From Malachius bipustulatus (lineage: Eukaryota > Arthropoda > Insecta > Coleoptera > Melyridae), in NCBI GenBank assembly GCA_910589415.1, contig OU342634.1, forward strand, positions 14,753,144-14,817,143: DNA of 64,000 nucleotides, given 5' to 3'. Every line of letters begins with the position of its first letter. Within the stretch, counting starts at the first letter, position 1. Position numbers and translations under genes: made by a program. Shown here one piece after another: positions 38,001-50,000 of this stretch. The notes under the pieces are model-generated. The model ran no database searches and had not been told where the DNA came from. It saw only the letters and a program-made list of their open reading frames with translations.

Positions 38001-41000
38001 GGTGCAATTGACAAAAATACTTAAAAAAAATCCAGTGCCGCGCTGTCTACTAAAAACCGTGTGCTGTGTGAACACAAGTCAAATTAAATTACGGCACGGC
38101 TACGGCACGGTTACCGTTAGAAAACCGTATGTGTGAAAGAGGGGTAATACGTCCAACTTCGACTGAAAACCGGCAGCGAGGCGACACTAGCGAACCTGGC
38201 GGCTCGAGGACGGCTACAGTTGTTCTACTGGGCCCGGAATAGAGATGGGAAATACTGTTACCGAAGAGTACGACCGTTCCAATCCAACGGGTACCGCGAC
38301 AGAAAAATACCGCGACAAAATACCGGTATTTTGGAACTGTTTATCCATAGCCACATCGCCGACTGGAGCGGAGCCGTAATCGCGACACGCATACCCTGAC
38401 CCTCGGAACGGTATCTCTACCATAAACTCCTGCTCCTGGAGTGCTGGAACTGAATTATGTATAATCATAGTTCCTTGTTCCACGTGATGTTTTAGCCTAT
38501 ATGGCCTTGTATCTTGTATTGCATCTCTGTCCGTACTTCGGTTCGGTACGTATACCTATGTAGGTATCTTCATTTTTTTTTCTTACAAGACTGAAGTAAA
38601 TGAAAAAAAATTTTTTTTGCTTATTTCACATTTCATCTCAAGTATTTTTTCATTATATGTAATACAGTTTTGCATTTTTATTTGATAATTATTATGTTAT
38701 TACTTATAATTTTTAAAGAGCCAAGTATACCTATAATTATTCCTTTTTTGTTTTCTGGCTTGAAATTTTTACTTTTTTTAATTTTCTTAGAGGACCGAAG
38801 TAGCCTTGCATAACTAGTCAGTAGGTACTCAACGATCCCATAGAGAAATATCGGGTCCGGGGTCTGGATATAATGATTAAGTATCAAGCAAGCAAAAGTA
38901 ATCAAGTAATCAACTCAACGTATCAGATACTTGTGACTAATGTATCAATATCTACTCGATACTGTTATCTGTTGCACATCACTATGGTGCAGTGTGTTAG
39001 TTACAACTCGCGAAACTAGATGGCGCTGCCACAGCGGCTGCCTTCGAAATGCATGTAAAATTGCCGGAGTTGGACGTATTAATAGTCTAGTGTATTTGGT
39101 TCTAGTGATCCGACCACGATACACATATACACGGTATGCCGATTGCGTTTTCTATTTTGGTCAACTACTGCGCAATGACGTCACGTGGATCAGATATTAC
39201 ACATGAGATTGCTCATATCTATTTTATTGTTAGAAATAAGTAAATAATTTTTAGTACACATTGCTTTTATGGCTATTTCTGATATTCGGGTAAAGGTGGA
39301 GGTGGAGATTTATGCTATATTTAATCATAATCATAATCATAGGTTAATTATTTAAAAAGGAATATTTTAAAGAAATATAGGATATAAATATGGTGTCCCA
39401 GCTTATTCGAAGCGGTCTTAGTAGGTGAAACGATAAATTTTTTCCCAAAAAATTTTGCAAATTCAAGCACAGAATCACAATGGCCATAATTTAAAATTAT
39501 ATTGGAGTATACAGAGTGTCCCATATGACAGAGTGGCATATATCAAAGTTATGTTTTTTTTAAATGGAATGCTCCTATGTTATTGCATTTTTAGATTGTC
39601 TGAGAAGATAAAATAAGATTGGCTTTTACAGTTGGTGTTTAAATTCAGAAGTTTTTGAATTATAAACAAGTGAAAATCGTCATTTTTCAAGTTCAAGGCC
39701 CTGTACGACGAAAACGGTTCAAGATAGAGAAAAACGGTTTACATGTCCCTATTTTAACTTTTTATGTACTATCCTATGGTATAGAAACATTTGTACTTCC
39801 TTTAATTTTTTTATTTGGTGAAACACGTGGAGAAATCTCAGAATTTTTCAAATTTTTTATCACCCTGTAGAAACATTTCATCTACATCATAGGATAGTTC
39901 ATGAAAAGTTAAAATAGGGACATATAAGCCGTTTTTCTCTATCTTCAGCCGTTTTCGTTGTATAGGGTCTTGAACTTGAAAATGACGATTTTCACTTGTT
40001 TATAATTCAAAAACTTTTGAATTTAAACACCAACTGTAAAAGCCAATCTTATTTTCTCTTCTCAGGCAATCTAAAAATGCAATAACCTAGGAGCATTCCA
40101 TTAAAAAAAAAACATAACTTTGATATGCCACTGTCATATGGGACACTCTGTATGCTCCAAAATAATTTTAAATTATGGCCATTGTGATTCTGTGCTTGAA
40201 TTTGCAAAATTCAAAATTTATCGTTTCGCCTACAGAGACCGCTTCGAATAAGCTAGGACACCATATTTATATCCTATATTCCTTTAAAATATTCCCTTTT
40301 AAATAATTAACCTATGATTATGATTAAATATAGCATAAATCTCCACCTTCACCTTTAGCCGAATATCAGAAATAGCCATAAAAGCAATGTGTACAAAAAA
40401 TTATTTACTTATTTCCAACAATAAAATAGATATGAGCAATCTCATGTGTAATATCTGATCCACGTGACGTCACAAGACCGGAACGCAGCCTGCGCGTCAT
40501 CGTCTATCGGCATACCGTGTATATGTGTATCGTGGATCCGACAAGTGTAAGAGAGTAACTGACAGTTCTAATAAATACTAGAATGGTTCCGCATTCTACG
40601 CATGTTCGAAATTGCGTGGAGCTCTCCGTGAGCTATCAGACATTTCTAGACTCCACGGTCAATGGGTATAAAAGAGGAGCTGTCCGGTCTAGTTAGTTAC
40701 CTAGTCGTATCTTGAATGTGAATGAACGCTGGAGTATCACAAAGTAAAGAAAGACATAGAGTAGTCAGTTGTAGCCATGCAGTGGTAGTATTTAATATTT
40801 ATTTAGAGAATTGTGAATAGTGAAGTATATAGAAAGCAGAGTGAAGTATAGACAAGTAAACAGTTAAATAAGAGAAACAGCTGATTATTTTAGATTTGGA
40901 GGTTACCGTTATAGGTTATACTTGTGTTCGAGAATAAAGAATCTTGCAAGACTTTAATTTGCTATTACTAAAGCGAGAGACCCGTAATAATGTGTACCTA

Positions 41001-44000
41001 TATTTAAATAAGACGATGGGCCTGAATATATCAAATCGTGAATATTGTATTTTTATTCAAAATAAATCCTGAGCTCGTATATTTTTATCTGCTCTTTGTT
41101 GACATTCGCAGATTTTTCTAGTTGAAACAAGTCATATAACTGGGCCCGGAAAATACGTTCAACTTTTTTCATCTAAAATAAGTTCTGAACAATGAAATTC
41201 AGATCAGCTCGTCGGATTTGACCGACTATCGAAATCAGCAGATTTCAAAGGTTTTGTAAATATTTTATAGGGTCCATAGTTCGCTGAAAAAACACCTTTT
41301 ATAAATGGCACAATAATTAATAAATATAAGGAAATTATTTGATACTCATTATTAAGTTAACTGTCAATTAATAATTACTCAGTCCATGTAGGGATTTCCT
41401 ATTGCCCACAGTGTGTTGTTCTTGAAACTCGGATCAAAAACCTGTAATGTCCAGTATATTATTATATTCTCACCTCAATAAGCATATTTTCCTCGAGAAG
41501 TTGAGGAAAAATAAAAATTAATAACGTCAAAAGTATTCTACATTTAGAAGCGTTTTAAAAATGCCTTTCTAAGAAGTTATTTATTCGATCAACTAGAAAG
41601 CTCTCCGTTGCATTGTCGGCAAGCCTAGGCCATGAATGATCGCGTCTCGGGTCTTTTCTAGATGTTCCGTTTGCAACGTTGAAGGAGGAGATAAAGGCTT
41701 TGCGGTTTCAAGAAGCTTTTTGTTTTTTTTTATTCAGTGTTCATCATTTATGCTAACATCAAGCTTTCGCCAATAAATTTTGGCTTCATCAGGGTACTAA
41801 AATGGAAATATACAAGATTTTCTTCAATATTAAGACTATGTCCAAAGGACAGGATGTTACAAATACATTTAGTTCTGTACTTACGCACGTGATAATAATC
41901 ATAAGGTCTACCAGTTTGAAGACAGGAGCTCTGGGGGCTCATTCCCTCGTCATTAATATCATAAGTCATGTGGTTCAAAAAACTAAGCTTTTCTGCTGTT
42001 TTTGGGACATTTCAAAAGTGTTTTTTTTAATATACTTTTTTTTTAATATTAAAACTTCAACGTAGCAACACGTCGGTGGTTACTACTTGTTCTGTTTGCT
42101 CTCCATTAGCGCTTCTGCGAGTTAATTGATAATATAAACACCACCGCACTCAAATACAAAACGGCATGATTCGTATTTATATCGATTCCAAATCAAAATG
42201 TTACCATTCGTCATTCGAGTATTATAATTCTGCATGCGAGCTTTACCTTGTATTTTCTTGTGCTGCAAGATTGCTTTTATTTCATATAGAGAAACGTTGC
42301 TTTAATAAAATTTTCAACTAAGGTACAAGGTACCTGTACCAAAGGCCACGCTCCTAATAAGACAATGGCCTGTTTTATCTAAATTGCAACCAGAAAAGTT
42401 CACTCAAAAGCAACTTCACCCAAAAGAGAATCTGCAACAGTTTTAGATATTAAAGCTTTTTTTCATTTTTTGCCCTGCAGTAAAAATGGTCATTCACACT
42501 CACCGCGCATGACATACTATAATTTTACAAGTTTAAAATTTTGTCCTTAAAAATAATTTGGAAGTTATTTCTATTTATTATTTATCAGTGAATACAGCGG
42601 ATGTTATAGGTGGTCGACGTGGTAAGTAAACTTCAATTTAAATCATCAGAAGAGAAGCCAGAAACATTATCCTTCAAAAATTAATATTCTTTAACATTTT
42701 TAGATTTTGGTTAAAGTTTAAAAAGGTTCTCCTATAAGGCTTTCTTTGGATTTTTCTAATATGCCTCCAATTGCCTTTCTTTTTCTCAACGTCGTTGGGT
42801 ACAAAGCTGCTGCCACGGTTTCTGTTTTTTTTTTTACCTGCATTTGACTGACCAGGAATCGAATTTATACTGTCAAGCATCGTGTGTGATAGTTCAAAAT
42901 GATAATTCACCTTTTCTTCTGAAACGTCAGGCAAATGCATGTTGTTCTGATTGAACCTCAGATTGGTCATCTTCATTCAAGAAGAAATAATCTAGGAAGT
43001 CGTTAAAGTTGAACGGTTGGATGCCAGTTGAATTTTCTGGTCAAATTTTCCAAATAATGGGCTGTCAGTTGACTTCCTATCTGTGTCGCAGTAACACAAT
43101 GGCTTGTTGATGTGCAGTCAACACAATGAAGGTCCGTATTTTTGCGGATTTTGATGTGGATCCTGTGGTTCACTTCATTTTCTATTACCAACAATGAAGT
43201 CGGGTGCCCCAAAGTTCTCTTAGACATTTCATCATTCTACATTCTCCTTCTGATCGTAGGAACCGATGGTAGGAAAAGTTTCTAGGGGCACAATTCATAT
43301 TCATTCTGCCGATTTCAACTACATTTCAACGCATCGGAAAGTGATTTTTGTGTCCATCTTCTCCTAGAAGTGGGATTTTGAAAAAAAAAATTATTGATTT
43401 TTTTTGTTTATTTTAAAACTTTTTTATCATTAATTTTGATATTTAATGCAAAAAACTTAAAAAATAGATTTTTTCAATTAATTATAAACATTTAAAAATT
43501 GATAAAATTTCAAAAAATATCACGTGACTATTATAAACGCGCCAATATTGGTCACCATAGTTGTGACGTCATAATGTTATAGCTATTCAATAATAGTACA
43601 ACGTTTACGGCTATTACACGTGACTTGACAATAATATTGAAAACTTATTGAAACAAATTGAATAATAATAAATTATTATTATCAATTACAGCAATCCGAT
43701 TGTTGAAAACTTATTGCTAAAAAGCGAGTTGTTAGTTGGTTCCGATTAGCTATTTATTCTCCATTATATCAAATATAATTATTTATATCATAAATTGTAG
43801 AGCATATCGCGTGAGAGTTACGGCGACAAAGCTATAGGTTATGTTCAACCACAGAATTAGGTTGTCCAGAACACGTGACCTTTTAACTGTCAAAATGGCG
43901 GCCTGTAGAAACACAAACGCAAATCATCGAACCAGAACAGTCAGCACGCGGCAATTAGAGAAGTTTTATTTTATTTATAACATTTCGAAATAATCAATTC

Positions 44001-47000
44001 GAACATCGAGCTGTATCTTAAGTTTACTGTTATTAAAGTGTGTGTGCTTGTCAGTTACAATAACAGTGATGTTACTAAGAAAAGTATGATTACCTGTTAT
44101 CTTTAGAAAGTGGTGCTTCCGACATTATGGTTCGCTATAAAGAAAAAATTAGGATCTTGAACGGCGTTGATCCATTTTTCTTAACTCCAGAGGATCCTGG
44201 ACCACCTGTTTCTGCACCAGACATCGTGTCGTATTTAGTGTTGAGCCACACAGTTTTTATACAAAAGAAAACGAAGGCTTTTAAAAGTTTAAGCGGCTAC
44301 AAGTGCAGGCTTTTGCATTTAATGGGATTGAAGCAAATTGCTAATCATGTGTGATCTTCATTGGAAAGGTAAAATGAAAATACTATATCCTATGACCCAT
44401 AGCAATAAAATATCTTGATCATTAACTTGTTTTTATTAATGTATTGTTTTTTGTTTAGGGTAAAGCATTCTCAACGAATGAACAAACCGCCTTTTTGCTT
44501 GCTTGAATTATCTGTGAAGACAATTTATCATAAATTGTGGCCATTGCACCTGCATGGCTGGGCTCTCTGAAGTTTGTAGTCATGTTGCTGCTTTGCTGTT
44601 CACAGTGGAGCATAATCACAGAACAAAAACCATCTCATCGTGTACAGATGCTGCGGCAGCATGGAACGTTACAAAAATATCAGAAGTTCCAAGTGTTCGA
44701 CTTAGTGAAATGGAATTAAATAAAAAATCCAATGTAGAAAAGCCGTCTTATTCTGTTGACGAAATTCCTGCCATTGAAGGTCAATCACCATTATCACTCC
44801 TACCATAATCCCTTACATTATTAACTAATTTTATAATGTACTATTATAAATTTTATAGGTATATCTTTTATACTTGTGTTTTTAAACCTTTATTATAATC
44901 TTGATAAATGTTTTTAAGAATTATTTTGAGTTTGTGAAACTTCATAATACCTAGCTTCAGCATGGGGATAACATATCAATTGTAGGAAAAATCAACAACT
45001 TCAGAAACATACATTTTATTTATTATAAAGAACATAATATACTTTATTGTAACGTAAGCTGGTGCTCATTACAAATTTGTCAATAAAATTACAGTTTTAT
45101 AAAAACACAATTATTATTTTATATATTAATTTATTGGAGACTGAAATTTTTACAGTAGGTAACTTTAATAATACTATAGTACTAATATGATCGTGTCACT
45201 AAAAAATTCAGAAAGCCAATTTAAAAAACGGTGAAAGTATTCAAAATTGAATGAACGCATAAGAATACTGTAAACTTTGGTAAAAAGAAAAGGGCACCAA
45301 CCCTGAATATCTAGGCCACTAGAAGACAGTAGGTAACATTTGTGTTATGTCATCTCCTGTACAGAACAGAGATGGTTTGAATCTATCACTTTCTGCCAGC
45401 AGCATCATCTTGCAGATTGGCGACAGCACTACTGGAGGACTCTCCATGATTTTGTCACCTAAGTACATAAAAACTCTCAAGTTAACGAAATTAATAAATA
45501 AATAAACTCAAAAAATATCACAAATTAAGTACCTCCGAAATATTCTCATTTTGAACTTTTTCTTCTTTTCTCAACTCTGTATTGTATTCTTTCTGAGCAG
45601 ATCATCTTTAGCCCTTTTTAAAGCAACATCTGAGTTATTATATCCCATGGCCAAAGAAGGAAACCTGTCAGGATCGTTTTCAATTTTCATCAACTAATGC
45701 TGATGGTTTTCCTAAAATTTAAATATGGAAATCAAGAATTTGAAGTGAACAGAGTATTATTTTATTATCGTTATAACATTGCATTTACATCTACAGGAAA
45801 AAATATTCGATTAGGTAGGTAGGTAGGTAGGTACATATTATTACATAAATGCGTATCAGTATCAGCTTACCAGACAAAAAATATTTGCTGCAAACCCTGG
45901 CATATTAGGTTGCTTCTGATAAATCAGATCTTCTAATTGCTTGAAGCCATTTCACACGTCTTTTTTAGAAAGTTCATCAAGATCTTTGCGATGTTCAAAA
46001 TAATTCTTTTCAGTTCTGTTGATATTTTATAAAAATTCAAAAGATCGCGATCCTCACGGATTCCACACTTTATTACAACACAACAGCAGGCGGTAGGCAT
46101 TTTTAACCCAAAACCAATTTAATAGGGAATAAGAGATTGTATATGACCTTTTAAAAGGCTTCAACTTTTAAGTATATAAAAAGAAATAAACAAATAATGT
46201 TATCTTAATAATCCACACCACTTTCAATAACCGCTGTTCAGTTCTACAGGCGGCCATATTGAATCCATTTTGACAGCATCTTGGACAACCTAATAGAAAC
46301 ATAATATTTGTATTGTAAAAGGACGGGTATGCCCAGAACAATATTTGATTTGTATACATACTTAGACAAATAATAATTAATAACAACAGTGGTGTTAAGA
46401 ATTACTTACATTGAAATGATCACTGCTTGAAACCATTTATTTCGACGTTTGTCATCTTGGGGAACATTTAAAAACATTTTGTCAGGAGTTGTTTTTGTAG
46501 TATTCGTACATAATGGTACAAAACAAGAACGATAACTTTTGAGATTCGACATTTTCAATATAAATTTGAATATTTAACAACGACAACAAAATTAAATAGA
46601 TCAAAATATTTTACGTCAACTGTCAACTGCAATTGTGTTGAAACTAACATTATGACGTCACACGCGCTAGGGTTTGTTCGGGAGCTGTCGGCGTATCTTC
46701 GGTACTGGATTCAAAAATTAATTTTTATTTTGAAATAACTTTTGAATTATTGCGAAAATATTGCGAAAAATAGTTTTGTTATGTATGTATATCTTATGGC
46801 TGTGGTAAAGCCCAAGTGTCAGAAGTTTTCAAGTAGCCTCAAGGGCATCAGACGTAACTTAACGACTGCTGTGAAGCAGTTATAAAACTTATATATGATC
46901 TTTCCATTTAGCACAATTTTTTTTTTTTTTCAAAAACCCAATTATAATTTTTCTTTTATATTCAGTTGGTGTGACTGAATAAATCAAGCAATGATAAATT

Positions 47001-50000
47001 AGAAATTTTATCATAGAGCAATTATCCTTTAAAATAACAGAGCCATCTAACCCGAGAGCGCAGGAGAGAAGGCCCTTTTGTTTTTTTGTTTTTTCAGTGA
47101 CAATCCAAATGCATGGCAAGTTAGATAACAGGCAGAAAAACATAAATGGTAAAAAATTTCATTTCTATGAATAATTTACTCAATTTTGAAGTTGACACCT
47201 TTCAAAAATAAAAAAAATAAACACAGGATTGATGGCGGAGTCATTTCACCAGCAAAACAATCTCACCCTGAGTAATATGGATTATATTTCTGATTTTTTA
47301 AACCTAAAAAACAGCTTCAGATATAATAATTTTATGTAACTGTAACTATAAAGAAGTTATTCAAAAGATTTGAATAAATCGTATTATTTAAGGGAAATAA
47401 TTGAATCACGAAATTGTAAATTGTTTTAGGTAACTGAAAATATTTTCCGCGTGGTGTTGGTGTTACGGAAATTAACTTTTCAAAAATGTATCCTTTATCT
47501 TATTAATCTCTTGCATGACTTCTCATGGATATTCAAATTAAGTGTGACAAGATTTGGAACAAGATTAGCTATTAAATACACATGTTTTAATATTAATAAT
47601 GTGATCGATCAACAATAATTAAAAGTATGTTGACATGCGAACGCCAAAACTTACATAAATTGATTATAAATTAGGAATTAACTTGCCGAATATTAATGAT
47701 TTCTTGAAGGAAGCGAAGAAAAACATTTTTATTATTCTTATGTAAAGGAAGACTAGAATCTAATTCCATTACAAAATTATGTCGTCTTCTTTGAACACCT
47801 ACATTTTTATTTATCAATATAAGATCTAACGTTACTACTCAAATAATTAAATTTTTAGTAAACACCTAGAAGTAGGTAGGTAGGTAGGTGGGTAATTTAG
47901 GAAGAGAAATGTAAAGTTGTAGAATAAGAAATAAACATGCAAATTATACATTTCTGAAAGTACTTGCTTACTCTTCTTTTGTCATATTGTTTGGAGTATT
48001 CGCAGCTTACCTAATGCTTAATTCAAGCTGGAGGATTGTTTTCACTTTGCCGCATCATTCCATATTACTCTCCATGTAAATAATAAACTCTCTGGCGGGG
48101 AACTTCAGCACCGTAATTCGGTATAGCAAATTGGATTAAACTTAATCAAATATTTCAGGTTTCCGTTTTAATTAAAGAAATTCATAGCGTGGTTGAAGAA
48201 AGAGCTTAAATTTATGCGAAACATCCTCGTCTTATGGTCGTTTCTAAAACGAAATCATATAATCCAGATTAATGTCATCTTGAATAACCGCGAGCTTGGA
48301 GTAAGAAGCTGAGAATTGTGAAATGGAAAATTAGTTCTGTCAATATTACTGACTATAGTGAAAGGACTTGGGAAATTATAAAGAGATACATTCTTTGATA
48401 AACAACCCTTTAGAATTTAGTTATAATTAAATTGAATTAAATGCAATTCTTGCTCAAACATAAATTACATGAAATTCTATAGTTTTGAGGTTTTATCCCT
48501 AATTTAACAATATTTCGACAAAAATATCAATAATCTAGCAACGTGTCCAGATTTTTTCTAAAAAAAACTCTAATATGCTAAAAAATCCCCACACGTTTCT
48601 CCGGTTACGTTGATTGCCCATGGTTTAAACCATGACCATGTTTGGAGGTTGGATTTAAGCACGCTTAGACACTTTTTAATTAAGAATTATAGTTTATCAA
48701 TAATAATCAAAATAATCTTTTAAATATTTAATCAAAAATATTCCATATCACAATCACGCTATATGGACTAACTCCGTGGGATAACATAAAAGAGGTTATT
48801 TATTAGAGTGGCAAAAAAAATAGATGAGTCAGGAAAGTCTCATGAGAACTCCGCTAGTCATTGGAACTTCAGCTTTCATCCTCTAAAAATTAAATATCGA
48901 TCTTTATCCTACAATAAAGAGACACTGTAATATAATTATTATTATTAAGCACCGGTAGAGATAGTGTTGTATAATGAAAATTCAAACACAAGCAAGCTTA
49001 GCATAAATAGAAAATGTAGACAACCGTTTCCAAAATATAACAGGACTACTATTATCCTATTCGTGATTATAAAGAATAATAACGTAATTGAATAAAACAG
49101 TACAACTCAAGAATAATATAGTGAAACGTAAAAGTACTATAAAATAAATGAATAAAAATGTTGCATAAATTCTACACTCAAATCTGATAAAACATCGATT
49201 TTATTATTCAACCAGGTATATACAGACATGTGATCTGGATTTGCATATTTGACGTTTTAGTTACCGGCTTATAAATACGGGCTGACACGTCTGTAAAGAT
49301 GGAAATCTAGTCACGAAGTTCACTGAAAAAACACACTGGAACAATTTTTATGAAACAAAGAAATCCCGGTCTACGAATTCTTTATATAAACATACCCGAC
49401 GGACATTGCACGTATTAGCTGGCTTTATATACATCAAGTCTTATCTGAAGTTGCCTGCATGAGTTGTGTTTCGTGAGTTGGAGTACTTACGAAGTTTGAA
49501 TAAGAGGCAACGTTCACGAAAGCTTCCAACCAATATACTCACTAACTGTTATGCATTCCTATCATCATCACACTGGAAAAGTTGAAGTAGGTATTCTAAA
49601 TTTCCCGCTCGTATTTTAACGAATAATCAGAATTGAGACGAAATTTTTCCTGAGCTGCAGGAGCGAGACACATTTCGCGTCGCGCTGTACGTGGTTTTCA
49701 CCTGGTTCCGGTTGATTTACCTGGTTCTGGTCTGGTTCTGGTTCGAGATCGATGGAATTTGGTTGGGAAGACTTTTAAACGAACTTCAATAAAACACGGA
49801 ATTTTTCACGTAGCTCGATATTATCATTTGTTATAAGTCTGTGATTACAAAGCACAATAATTATCTCATCAATATTTTATATAATTCAAAACCTACTTAA
49901 GAATTGAACTTCTAAGATTTGACTTGAACTGCTTGAACAATTTCTTATCAGTTTATCTTTTCTTCGAGCTACATGATCAGTTTATCTTTTCTTCGAGCTA

